A stretch of 64,000 nucleotides of DNA, from assembly GCA_030267565.1 (NCBI GenBank), contig BRXU01000026.1, forward strand, positions 868,001 through 932,000. Reading direction: 5' to 3'. The notes under the pieces were generated by a model, which saw nothing but the letters and a program-made list of their open reading frames with translations, did not search any database and was not told where the DNA came from. The stretch is from Pleodorina starrii (Eukaryota > Chlorophyta > Chlorophyceae > Chlamydomonadales > Volvocaceae). Shown in pieces: positions 12,301 through 23,103 of this stretch. Position 1 is the stretch's first letter. Each line of letters starts with the position of its first letter. A program made the position numbers and the translations under genes.

Positions 12301-14929
12301 TGGGGCCGCCGCCCCGGCCGCGGCGCAGTCGCCACCGGTAATCATTCCGCTGACTGTACGGCTGGCGGGAATCGGGGTGTACTACATGGACGAGAAGGTG
12401 GGTTACGTCGACACTTATCGACGCAGACGACGATCATTACAAAAGCCAACGCGCCGTTGCCCGCGGGCTGTGGGGCGGGTGGGGGGCGGGTGTGTATGTA
12501 TGGGGGGGTGGTTGGATTAGCTTGGGTTGGGGGCAGAAAACCGCAGCTGCAGGGGTCGTGACGACGTCGGCCAACGGACCCAGCCGGGCGCATCTCGATG
12601 CTCTTGTCCGCAATGCCGAGCGGCATCGTACCCCGGCGCCAGCTCACGTACTTGCTACCGCGCCCGCCCTCACCCATCCCCCTCCCCGGTCCCCCCCCCT
12701 CACCCCACACCTCGCCGCATATATGCGTCTGTTGGTGCAGGTGGGATCTGACAGCGGAGAGTTGACCGCACTGCCGCCCGTGTTGGTCCACTTCATGCGC
12801 AACGTACATGTGAGTACACACGTAAACGAACCAACCAACCAATCAACCGACCTATCCAAACTCTCAGGGCTTATGGACTGTACTGTGATCCTGCTGCATC
12901 CCCTCCCAGGCTATTCACGAGGTGTGTGTGTTTCTGTCTGTACGGCGGCTGCCCACCCCCCGGGTGAGGCGCTGTCACCGGTTGCACATCTACACACCGC
13001 ACGCCGCCACACCGCCCAACTTTTACCAGGTGGGGCTGGGTGGGGCTGGGTGGGGGGAGGGGTGGGTGGGGTGGGGGTGGGTGGGTGGGTGGGTGCGAGG
13101 TCTAAGAAGAATTAAGATGTAAGAACAATTCCGCAGTGGAGGGATGTAGGCTGGGTGTGATTCGACCGTATGGGGTGAGTCACCTCCTGTGGTCAGGGCC
13201 AGGGTCCGAGATGGTTGGTTGGTTGATTGGTTGCAAGTTGGTTGGTTGTTTGGTTGGTCAGGGCAAGGGTCGGTCAGGGCAGAAGCACGTAAGGTTGTCA
13301 GCACACCCCACCCCATCCCCCCGCTCTTCCTTCCCTTTCTCCCCTCCCCTCCCCCTTCCTCAATCCTCATCCGCTGTGGTGTTGACGCACTACTCGCCGC
13401 CGTACTACTCGCCGTACAGGTCATTGCACGGTACGGCTACCTCGACGTTATAGACCACGGCCCGGCCTTCCTCTCCGAACTGCTAGACGCGATCCGGAAA
13501 CGACTGGTCGCTATCGCCGCCGCAGCGACGACGACGGTGGCGGCGGCGCAGCCGCACATTCTGCGTGAGCAGCGGCAGCAGCAGGCAGCTGCCGGCGGCG
13601 GCGGCGGCGCCGCCGCCGCCGCCAGCGACGCGGCCACCGGCAAGCAGGCGCTTGCGGCCGCCGCCGCCAGCGGCGGCGGCGGCGGCGGCAGCCTGCTGCA
13701 TCCGAGCAACAGCGCCAGCTCCGACGAGGGAGGCTGCAGCGACGACGGCGGCGGCGGCGGCGGGCCGTGGTACGACACGCCGAACACGGAACTGGACAGC
13801 CAGTCGACGCGGCCGCTGTCCCGCCGCGGGCAGTACAGCCAAGCCGTCATGCTACGACAGCCCAGCCACAAAGCCGCGGCGGCGGCGCCGGCGGGGCCGA
13901 TTGAAATGGAGCCGCCGTCGGTGCCGCCGCTGCAGCCGCCGCCGGCGGCGGCGGCGGCGGAGCTGGAGGTTGGGACGCGGCCACGGCCCGGCGCCGTCGC
14001 GGCGCTCGGCAAGCTGCAGCCGCTGGCAAGGACAGCCAGCCGCGGCGGCGGTGGCGGAGGTGGTGGCGGCGGTGGCGGAGGTGGCGGCGGCGGAGGGGAT
14101 GACGTCCTCCGCGACCACCTCGCAGGTCGTCAGGCGGCGCTGCATGGTGCCGGCGGCGGCGGCTCCGCCGCCGCCGTGGCGGCGGCAGCGGCGACAGCGG
14201 CAGCGGCGGCTCCGCCGCCTCCGCTACTGCTGTCCAGTTCCGTGTCCGCTGTGGCGGAGGCTCAATCGCGCCTTGAGGAGACGGTGGCGGCGTTCCTGGA
14301 CGCTCGGGTTCACGGTGGGGTTGGGGGGAAGGGGGAGGGGACGGGTGGCGCGGGTGGGGGAGGGGGCAGGGGGGAAGGGTTCGAGGTGGAGGCTCGGTTG
14401 GGAGCTGGGTTCGTTTGAAGGTGCGGTGTGGTGGGGGATGGAAAGGAAAGGGAAGGGAAGGGAAGGGAAGGGAAGGGCGGGGCATGCGATGGGTGCCCGG
14501 TGTGTGTTCGCACTTTGCAGAGGGCCTCGCTCGCGATGCGTGCCAACCCGAGCCTCCACCGATCCCCATTCTCCCCGCCCCCCATTCTCCCGGCCGCCCC
14601 GAATGGACCCGTATTCCGGGTCCCCGAACCCCCACCCCCCTCCCCCTCACGTCTGCCCCCCCACCCCCTATCCCCCCCCTGGAGTCGCAGGAGTGGTGTA
14701 CTACGCCAGCCGCGCCCTCATCCGCGCCACCCCGCACCCCACCGCCTCGCCCCCCGCACGACTGCTCCACTGGCTGGTGTACGGCCTGTTGTACAGGTGG
14801 TTGGCGGCCGTGTCGTACGATGACATGGAGCGGTGGCGTGTGCCGGCGGAGCAACTGGTGGAGCTGGGAATGCAGGTGGACATCGGGGGAGGGGGCGGAG
14901 GGGGCGCCGTAGGGGGCAGCGGATCGTAG
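3373..14929 (+). CDS. KUP: KUP/HAK/KT potassium transporter
   Basis: Multi-pass membrane protein that couples K+ uptake to protons. The frame is continuous through exons 4165-4296, 4848-4950, 5177-5589, 5956-6031, 6823-6944, 7226-7325, 7865-8007, 8378-8431, 8631-8693, 9246-9335, 10234-10308, 10595-10738, 11246-11347, 11546-12397, 12741-12809, 12910-13029, 13420-14314 and 14691-14929, giving 1263 codons plus TAG. Family motifs appear in order: [55 protein letters not shown] and VGGFRDT, with the C-terminal [10 protein letters not shown] matching the usual family end. Most members have 700-850 residues; the excess here is Ala/Gly/Pro-rich insertions in the exons at 5177, 11546 and 13420. An N-terminal exon from ATG 3373 is likely, but its donor is unresolved, so the start is tentative. 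One filter-motif glycine is alanine. Confidence 0.93.
5624..5711 (+). repeat. GGGCAGGGGGGT tandem repeat
   Basis: About seven copies of a 12-base unit with small variants, in the transporter intron 5590-5955. It starts some 35 bases after the donor and precedes the branch-point-like CTAAC at about 5930 and the acceptor at 5955. Confidence 0.85.
9336..10126 (+). repeat. 8-bp GTGGGTCG minisatellite beginning at a 5' splice site
   Basis: About 99 head-to-tail copies of GTGGGTCG fill the transporter intron 9336-10233. The first base of the array is the first base of the intron (CAG|GTGGGTCG), so each unit resembles the splice donor. Only a few variant units are seen: GTGAGTCC near 9666, a GTCG run near 9777-9800, GGGACGG near 9886 and GGCTCCGT near 9905. 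Because 8 is not a multiple of 3, the array stays open in several frames on both strands and creates long false reading frames. Confidence 0.97.
11033..11057 (+). repeat. Dispersed repeat family C
   Basis: Core CTTGCAAATTCACTCTTCAA, in the transporter intron 10739-11245. A forward copy is at about 36835-36858 (DEX1 intron) and a reversed copy at about 6059-6080 (transporter intron). Confidence 0.88.
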
Positions 14930-16362
14930 CGTGTGCAGTAGCTTGTGCCGTACTTGGGTGAGCAGTACAGCATGGCGCAGCGTAGCGGTGAGTGGGGGAA
15001 AACGGAAAATTACAGCAGGCCCAGTATAAAAAAATTACACAGAGATGAAGTAGTGGTTTGATGGAAAAACAAATGGTTGGACGCGCGTGTTGGATGATTG
15101 GAACGGTAAATCTGCCGTACTGTACTGCTTGCTGGGTTGTACGGAAGGTCCTGGGACGAGCGGCAACCAGAGGGAGGAAGTTATTGGGATTTGGTTACCG
15201 ACGATGAGGCCACGTGGGCCGATCTGGCTGCTGTACTGGACTGCTGCATGTCAGGACAATGACATGTTTTGATATGTACTGGTAGATCTGATAAATCTGG
15301 TAGATGTGGTAGATGGTGGATACCGTAATACGCGGTTCGATTCCGGCTTCCGGGAGCAGTGTCTTAAAGTTGAGTTGGTTATAATGGACTCCAGACTCCG
15401 AAACCGTAATGGCACCGGCCGCCAGGGAGGTTACTACATCCCGGGGGGTTTAGCGGGGAAGAAGCTCGCATCTGCACATTCCCCGCAGGGGTCCATCTCC
15501 TTGCCTGGCTTGCAACGCCCTTATCACGCCCTGAACCTGCCTGAGCGCGCGAGAAACCGCCGTACAAGATCACGGAAGTTACACAAGAGTTCCAGATCAC
15601 GGAGTTCCAGATCACGGATCCAAATCAAGGTCACGGTGGAGCTCCCGGTTTCGGAGCTCCCGGGTTTCGAGATTGCGAGAGCACGCTTTTTGCCTTGCAG
15701 ATCGGAAACCGCCGCCTGGCCTTGCCTTGCCTTGCGGGTCGCACCACCGAACCACCGCACCGCTGCCGCCGCCGCCGCACCACCGCCCCCCTCTGCTGTG
15801 AACGCTACGCACCACACGGCCGCATGCGGGGCGCACACACATGCACACACGCGCGCACGCCACACCACGCCCCGCCTCCGCCTCCCGCTGCGCCCCATTC
15901 CACCCCAACGAGATACGGCCGGTCGGTTGTTGTTCTCTGCTTACTCTTATCCCTTACTCTCAATCTCTCTCTCCCTCTCCAAGTCAACGTGTAAACAACT
16001 GTGCCCTTCCTTACACAAAAACGTTGCGGACCGAGCGGGGGCTCGCAGGCGCTTGATGCATGCTTTACCCCTCTTCACCACGCCCCATTCCTCGCACACT
16101 CTTCGCCCTTCGCACACTCCTTACTCTACTCTTCCCGCGCTCTACTTTACTCTCTTCACCATTCGCGCTCCTCTCCATCCACATCTCACGCTGTCACGCT
16201 GCCACACTCCACAACTCCACACTTACTTCAGGCTTTGCGATTCACTGGCTGCCGCTGCTGCTGCTTCCGCCGCCACCACTACCTCATCCGCTGCCGCTGG
16301 TGCTGCATGTGACTACTACTACTGCTACTGCTGCTATTTCTGCTACTGCTGCCACTGCTGCT
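14930..16362. other. 3' untranslated regions of two convergent genes
   Basis: The stretch separates the transporter stop (+) from the flavoprotein stop (-). I see no coding gene. TGTAA, the usual volvocine polyadenylation signal, occurs on the plus strand at 15990-15994 and on the minus strand at 16011-16015, so the two transcripts may end within about 30 bases of each other. A short direct repeat of the form CCAGATCACGGA lies near 15592-15620. Confidence 0.5.
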
Positions 16363-19024
16363 TCACGCCTTGAGCTTCCTAGCCAGTGTGACCAGCGCCG
16401 CCACCCCGTTGCGCACGTAGGCCTCAACCTTGGGGTCCACCACATCGCCTGATCAGGCAACAAGAAACACGGCCGAGGAGCCCGGCGGGGGTTGTTGGAT
16501 GTTAACTCGTCATTACCCTTGCACACCGGACCCGTGGAAGGGTGCAAGGGCAGGCTCAAGGAGGCTCGAGAGAGGAGGCAGAACCCGTCAGCCTTGCGTC
16601 AGCACGCAAAGCCTCTGAACTGGGCGAGCTGGACGAATCGTCACACGGGAAGCAAGCACCGGGCTGCCGCGGCCGGGGGACCAGGGCACCAGGGCACCAG
16701 GGGAGGGCTGTGCTATGGGGCAGCAAGTGACGCGACTCGAGGAAGCGAAGTGAAGCGTTTACCGGTGTTGGACACGGCAAAACCGGCCATTCGGAGTGAC
16801 GCGAGGAAGCGAAGCGAGGGCGGGAGGAGGAGGGGGAGGGGGTAAGGAGAGGGAGAGGAAGTGAGAAAGAGGGAGTTTAATCGGGGTTCGGGGGCCCGGA
16901 ACCGTGTCCGTGTCCACACAAGCGGAGAAAACCAGAGCAATAGCCGTAGCCGTAGCCGGAGCCGGAGCCAGAACCAGAGCCAAAAGCCCCCCTGCCCCAT
17001 CATCCCCCGCCCCCCCCCCTCCGGTGTCCTCGCCTGCTTCGTTGAAGTACTCCGGGTGCTCGTACCGCTTGAGCAGGCTGCGGGGACCGGCATGCGGGTG
17101 GGATGGGGGTGTGTGGGTTTCTTTTGTGGGGTTTGAGGGGTGGAGCAATCTCGGCGAAGAGGGGGGCAAGGGCGGGATGGAGACGTTGGGGCGGGACAAC
17201 GGCAAAAGGGCGGCGACAGATTACCAGCTTCTGCTCCGTAGAATGGAAAGGAGCACCCCTAGGCGGGCGAAAACATTTTTGGAATTTCACCAACCTAGGC
17301 TCCGGCCCCGGCCCTGACCCACATTCCCGACTTACATTTCCGGTTTGTTGACGAAGGTGAGGTTCATGAGCACTCCGCACTGTCTCAGCTGGACCTGCGC
17401 CCGGACTGGTGCCCGTGAAACACACCACGACACACCACGACACGATACGATACGATACACGGGCAGGCGGGCAGACAAGCAGACGGGCAGACGGGCGGGC
17501 AGGCAGGCAGATAGGCAGATCTGGGTTATAGAGAACGTCTGGGTTAGGTATGTTTGGGTCTTTGCTGAAGTTGGGTTAGAACTCAGGCGGGTGGGTGGGT
17601 GGGTGGGTGGGTGGGTGGGTGGGTGGGTGGGTGGGTGGGTGGGTGGGTGGGTGGGTGGGTGGGTGGGTGGGTGGGTGGGTGGGCGGGTGGGTGGGTGGGT
17701 GTGTGGGTGGGCGGGTGGGTGGGTGGGTGGGTGGGTGGGTGGGTGGGTGGGTGGGGGGACACGGGGGAGCGGCGGAGCGGCAGTGAAGCGCCACTGCGGT
17801 CGGCCACTGCGGTTTCATCATCCTTCCCACCACTCCGTCAAACCCCCCGGTGCCCTCAATACCCGCCTCCAGTTCCTCCCCCGCCCTGCCCTCCCCTCCC
17901 TTGCCCTCCCCTCCCCTGCCCTCCCCTGCCCTCCCCTGCCCTGCCCTACCCGTGCCGCCGCTGCCCCCCGACCCCATCACGAGTGCCGCCTTGCCGTCCC
18001 ACACGTTGGGGCCGTGGCCGCACACTCCCCAATCGATAGCAGCCTGAGGGGGGGAGGGAGGGGGGGAGAGGAACAGGAGGGGGTGAGGGAGGGGGGTGAG
18101 GGACGGCGGTGAGGGACGGGGGGGTGAGGGACGGGGGTGAGGGACGTTGGGACGGGGGTGAGGGACGGGGTCGAGGGAAAGAAAAAGATGCCGCAGCGAA
18201 GGGGGAGAGGGGGTACAGCACAAGCATCCAAAGAGGCAGGCTGAGAGGGGTTACCTAAGTGCAGGCCTGAGCCCGTGAACGGTCACGTATCAGAGGAACT
18301 AGAGGAGAGGAGAGGGAAGAGGGGAGAGGCGGGGATGCGAAGGCGACACGGCGCATGTCGGGCACGTGGGGCAGGCGGCGGAAGGTAAGGGCCGAGGGGC
18401 GGACGGCGGAGGGGGAGGGCCGAGGGGCGGACGGCGGAGGGGCCGTCGAGCCATTCACCGGGCCGCCAGGAAGTTTAGGCCCGTTTTAGGGTTTTACGGC
18501 AGTATTGGGGTTGGGATAAGGCCCCGGATACATGGTAGCGTCCCCCGGCCACCATAAGGCCCCGGATACATGGGAGCACACCCCACCGCCCTTTCCCCCT
18601 CCCACAAATACACACGCACGCACATCCCCACCCGCCTTGAGTACGGAGGTGATGCCCACATTGTACTCGGGGGTGGCGAACACCACCGCGTCAGACTGGA
18701 GCACCTGCGGCAGGGAGGGGGGAGGGAGCGCATGGCCCGGGGCGGGGCGGGGCAGGGCAGGGCGGGGCAGGGTGGGGCAGGTCAAAGGGCAGGGCAGGGC
18801 AGGTCAAGTCAGATAAGGCAGGGCAGGGCCTGGTATGGTTGAGCATTTTAAGGCAGGGTAGGGCAGTGGCGGGGCAGGACAGACCTAGCAGAAGGGCAGG
18901 GCAGGCCAAGGCGGGGCAGGGCAGGGCAGAGCCGTACCTTGGATCTGAAGGTGCGGATCGCCTCCGGAATGACCGACTCGTCGTTGCCGCCCTGCGAGCG
19001 AGCGAGCGACCGAGCGAGCGAGCG

Positions 19025-19079
<55 letters not shown>

Positions 19080-20920
19080 CTGTTACATATCTGCCGGGCC
19101 GACACTGGCCGGGGGCGCTAACCCGCCCACATACGGGAGACCGCCGAAGCACTCCTCTGTTGAGGAGGGGCGTACCACCTTGTCTGCACACTGCACCGGG
19201 AAGTGCTAACCGCTGCGCCGTAATCGTCACAGGACAGCGTCCACCTGATTGTCCATGTGCCAGCTAAGCTAGCCCCAGGCGCCTACTGTCCTCGGTCCAC
19301 CGAACGCATGCTCTACAGCTGCGTAATCTACCAGGGCACTCACACCGGTGCCATTGCCACCTCCTATATCCTTCGGAAGTCTGCCGCCGCCCGATCTTAG
19401 TTATCCAACCACCACCTGCTATGCAGTCTGGTCCAGGCCCTATGCAGACTCATTCCTCCACCACTGCTCTGCGGCAGCGTTGTAGTCTTCTTGGTGGCAT
19501 CCCACTCCAGCCGCCCCGCGCACCAGAGGACACCATTGTCTCCAGCCTTCGACACCCCGATCTCTTTCACCCGGGGGACCAGCGGTGGGGTACGATCCCA
19601 CGTCTTCCGGTTAAGTTAGTGCCGACTCTGGGGATCGAACTCCAGACCCGCCGTGTGTGGGTGTGTGTGTGTGGGTGTGGGTGTGTGTGTGTGTGTGTGT
19701 GAGTGTGGTTGTGCAAGTGGCGGATGAGTGCGCGCGGGTGCGGGTGTAGTTTCTGGTGCATATGCGTGCGGGCGCGCGGAAGTAAAATGCGGAAGTCGAG
19801 TGCGTGCAGGGTTCTCAAGTGCATGGCCACCCACCCACCCACCCACACGCGTGGACAGGGACGAGGCGGTCGCAACCATTAGGTATCTAGCTATTCAACC
19901 CCCACCCTCGAGGCGCCCAACGCCGATCTCGGATCCCCACCACCATAACCACCACCCTCTCCGTCCCGCAAAGCACCCACGCACTGCCCCAAGCCACCAC
20001 CCCCAAGCCAGCCCCGCCTTCGCCCCATCCCCTCCCCACCCCCCACCCGCCACCCGCCTGCCACATGTCCTCGTTGTAGTGGGGCAGTCCGCTGATGTCC
20101 ACGATCTCAAAGCTGCAACCCGCGGGGAGGACCCGCGAGGCGGCGCGCAGCAGGCCTACCAGACAGGCAGGCAGGCAGGCAGGGAGAGCAGCGGGGCGGA
20201 GCGGAGCGCAAGGTAGCGGAGCTGAGGGGAGTGGAGTGGAGCGAGTTGGAGCAGAGCGGAGGGGAGCGGAGCAGAGCGGAGGTAAGTGGAGCAGAGCGGA
20301 GGGGAGGGGAGCAGGGGGCGGTTCCATCGCACAGCGGTTCATTCAAGTCCCATCACCCCACCCCCCATCCCATCCCTCCGCTTGCAATGTTCGACCGAGT
20401 ACCGCGTGTATGTGCGTGTGTGTGCGTGTGCCTGGGGGCACATGCATCTGCGGTGACCCGCATGCGTCTGCTCGAGTGCCGGTGTGTGTGTGGGGTGTGA
20501 GGGGTGCCGGGTGAAGGGCATAGGGGTTTAGGTGGTTCCGGAGCGCGGTTAGCTCGCCACGGCGCCCACCGGTGTTGGTGCTGGCTTTGCGTAGCGAGCC
20601 GGAGATGCCCACGATGCGGATGGGGGCCGCCACCTGCGGCGCGGTCGCCGGCGCGGTCGCGTCACTCGCGACCGCACGCACCCGCACGCAGGGGGCCCGG
20701 GAGCGAGCCTTACGGGGGAGGGTAAAGAGGGTGACGGATGTTGGGGCGAGGGCGGTAAGGGAGGGAGCAGGAGTTTGGCGGTTCAGAAGATACGGGAAGT
20801 GTCTCGGTGCTGTTGGGGCCGGGGGCAGGGGCTCGCCGCGTCGCGGGCCCCTGATGGCAAGCGCTCGGTCTGGCAAAGAGCAGCGGCAAGGCGCGGCTGC
20901 GGCGCGGCCTTCGTTTGAAA
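16363..20920 (-). CDS. NADPH-dependent FMN reductase family flavoprotein (chromate/quinone reductase-like)
   Basis: Flavodoxin-fold enzyme of the family that transfers two electrons from NAD(P)H through FMN to quinones or metal oxyanions. Exons in transcript order: 20920?-20570, 20155-20058, 18991-18938, 18704-18636, 18043-17950, 17405-17336, 17077 to about 17025, 16448-16363. The spliced protein shows the FMN phosphate loop GISGSLRKASTN, then LPHYNEDMW, the family motif FATPEYN, VLKAAIDWG, GPNVWDGKAALVMGSGG, RAQVQLRQCGV and a C-terminal helix ending LARKLKA. The core is about 205 residues, normal for the family. An Arg-rich leader before the core suggests a chloroplast or mitochondrial transit peptide. 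No in-frame ATG exists in the first visible exon; an acceptor-like CAG at 20921-20923 suggests an earlier exon. The donor near 17025 is unresolved. Two introns appear to use GC donors. Confidence 0.85.
17588..17757 (+). repeat. GGGT tetranucleotide array
   Basis: Roughly forty copies of GGGT with a few GGGC or TGTG variants, inside the flavoprotein intron 17406-17949. In the transcript (minus strand) it reads as CACC repeats, C-rich and upstream of the acceptor. Confidence 0.95.
18720..18935 (+). repeat. Degenerate GGGCA-type repeats
   Basis: Irregular GGGGCAGGGCAGG units in the flavoprotein intron between the exons at 18636-18704 and 18938-18991. The repeat unit is close to the GGCAG array at 40103-40170 in the DEX1 gene. 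Confidence 0.7.
19029..19077 (+). repeat. GT dinucleotide microsatellite
   Basis: About 24 uninterrupted TG units next to a run of GAGC units (about 18995-19028), in the flavoprotein intron 18992-20057. Confidence 0.97.
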
Positions 20921-22206
20921 CTGAGTTGTGTGAATTGATTGCTTATCTAGAATGGGCAAGGCATGGAAATGCAATTTGCAGCCTGAGGCAGGCCTATGAA
21001 GGCGTAGAAATCCGATGCGTCGCCCGTCCGCCCGCCCTTGCGCGGCTGCGACATTATCATTTGACAATGATATTAATTTTGTTGACGTTCATGTAATTAA
21101 AGACGTCGGGGGTGAAAAGCTTTGGTAATTGATGCAAGCCAAACTAGCAAGTCATCGCCCGGCGCGACCCGCTGTGCGTGCCGCTGTGCTACAAATTCTC
21201 ACCGCAGCGAACGCCTTGCACGACTGCCTGCAATTGCTTGAGCTCCAACGTGAAATTGCCGCCATGATTACCGAACCCGAGTAATGGCTCTGAACTGATG
21301 TCTGTGGCCCGAACAGTAACGACGTCAGCCAAAGGATGTAGATAAATAATACTGCTCGTTCTCTATAGGCGAATCCACTCCGCAATCCTTGCGTGTTGCG
21401 CGACAGCGCCGTGCGCAAGGCTGGAACGATCAACCGCTAACCGATCGCGGTTGACTGAGTCAACCATTCGGAGTGTGCCTTCAGAGTGGCAATGCGTCAC
21501 CCGGGTAAGGCACTTGTGTCAGCCGTTGATACAGACAGTTAGCAGCCGGCACTGAAGCAAAGGTGTTGTAATTGGCTGACGCTCGTAGGGGCTTCAACGG
21601 CTCGCAAAACGTGGTTCGCGGCCGGGCCCTGCCGGGCATTGGTGCCGGACGTACATGAGCGCACGCCCGCATGGCGCACGGAGGTGTGCCCATGCAGCTA
21701 CGAATTGGGTTTTCGAAAGGAGGTGAAGACGCGCAGCCCGGAGCTCGTTCATTGCGGAGTGAGCTCTGTACTTCCCGAACGACCTTTCTCCGCGAGAGTA
21801 CGGGAGGAGTTGTATCGCGAGCGTACGAGTGGGGTTGCTAGGTGCGTGGAAAGGGGCGGGGAAGGGCAGAACAGGGCGACACTTCAAACCTCAGTTATGG
21901 CCGTAGGCCACAACACACCGACACGACCCATTTCAAGCCCTCGGCAATAGAAGTTGCCAGTTGACTCCAGCCGGGAATGTGCCAGCCCACGAGCACTGAA
22001 CGCAGCCGGCACTGAAGCTGGGGAGAGAGCCAGAGCCACCGCACTGCCGCATGCATTGGAGGCGCAGCGGAACCGCAGAGCGGCAGAGGAGACCAGGAGA
22101 GTCACGACACGAAGTGCTGCCGTACTGTACCGCCCGTTTCGCTCAATGAATGCTTTGAGCAGGATAGCAGGATAGCAGGATAGCAGGATAGCAGTATGCG
22201 CTGGTA
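20921..22206. other. Spacer between flavoprotein and LINE ORF1
   Basis: No independent gene recognised. It must hold the 5' end of the flavoprotein gene (minus strand) and the 5' untranslated region of the LINE, whose upstream boundary I cannot place. A tandem AGGATAGC repeat of four to five units lies at about 22161-22197, just before ORF1. The composition is clearly less GC-rich than the surrounding introns. Confidence 0.45.
22161..22197 (+). repeat. AGGATAGC short tandem repeat
   Basis: Four to five copies of an 8-base unit immediately upstream of the LINE ORF1 start codon at 22207. It may belong to the element's 5' untranslated region. Confidence 0.8.
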
Positions 22207-23103
22207 ATGCCGTCCCCGTCAAGGTCCTCACCCAGACAAAGGAAACGCCAAGCCAACTCACCGGGTCAAGAACAAGCATACCTAACAGCTGCACAGAGAA
22301 GGGACGTAGAAGCTTTTGAAAGGCGACAAGCATACGGGCGGGACATCATGCCTGATCAGCGACCGCTCACTCGGGAGGATATCTCGGAATTGTTGGACCT
22401 GAAGTTCGCCACCTTCAAGGATATCGTCACGCAGGAAGTCATACAGAAGGTCCTGCCGATGGTTCAGCAAAAGGCTGAGGATGGCGCCTTCTTCCATCGC
22501 GGACGGTTCCTGCTGAGGACGACACCAGCAATTGCGAAACGTATCGCAACAGAGATGAAGCAGGGGCTGCGGTCCAGGAATACGTTCGCGAAGGTTCGCG
22601 TCGACGTCATCCCGCGTCTCGACACGCGGGCGGCTGCGCCGACGCTCAAGCTTACCGAAGCGGGGCGCTTCAAAGATATGGCCATGGTGGACATTCATTT
22701 CCACCCAGACAGCCGCGGTATTGTGCTCCAGGCACTACTGCACCTGCGTCGTGAGATGGGGACTGGCGCTAACAGTTTCATCATCCAGGACGCCCTCACC
22801 AAGCGCGGCCTTGAGCTGAAGATGCAACGCACGGCAACGTTCCTCAGGCTGAAGAACGAAGAGGGGCGCGTCGTCCGCTGGACGAACGGCGTTGACATTT
22901 CGGTCCGCACCGAGCGGGGCTGGCAGCCCTACACCGGCCCGTGGCAGCCCTCCGCCGGGCAGCAGGGAGGGCGCGGCGTCGCGACCGGCGATAACGCCAC
23001 CGGCGTTGGCGGGGTCGGTGGGAACGGCAGGGGCAACGGAGGCGGCGTCGGGCGCGATGGCGGTGGCGGCAGCGGCGGTGGCGCGGCCATGGAAGTGGCT
23101 TAG
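22207..23103 (+). CDS. LINE ORF1 protein, probable nucleic-acid binding
   Basis: 298 codons from ATG 22207 to TAG 23101. The N-terminus is basic and Ser/Arg/Gln-rich, the middle (residues about 110-240) is a compact mixed alpha/beta region with KVRVDVIPRLDTR and QDALTKRGLELKMQRTATFL, and the last 50 residues are Gly-rich. No CCHC knuckle is visible. By position and composition it is the ORF1 chaperone-like protein of L1-type elements, but I infer this from context, not from a clear domain match. It is in the same frame as ORF2, separated by the single TAG. Confidence 0.75.
   Translation: MPSPSRSSPRQRKRQANSPGQEQAYLTAAQRRDVEAFERRQAYGRDIMPDQRPLTREDISELLDLKFATFKDIVTQEVIQKVLPMVQQKAEDGAFFHRGRFLLRTTPAIAKRIATEMKQGLRSRNTFAKVRVDVIPRLDTRAAAPTLKLTEAGRFKDMAMVDIHFHPDSRGIVLQALLHLRREMGTGANSFIIQDALTKRGLELKMQRTATFLRLKNEEGRVVRWTNGVDISVRTERGWQPYTGPWQPSAGQQGGRGVATGDNATGVGGVGGNGRGNGGGVGRDGGGGSGGGAAMEVA

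Noticed and set aside
11428..12345. 305-residue frame on the minus strand
   Set aside because: Shadow of the GC-rich transporter exon 11546-12397; no family similarity, and the plus strand frame continues the KUP protein.
15306..16373. 355-residue plus-strand frame after the transporter
   Set aside because: Low-complexity His/Arg/Cys-rich translation across 3' untranslated sequence, overlapping the last exon of the flavoprotein; no family match or splice support.
17930..17950. A third GC donor (AGG|GCAGGG) in the flavoprotein
   Set aside because: The canonical donor G|GTAGGG at 17949 joined to an acceptor at 17406 gives GGTVRAQVQLRQ, a better match to the family.
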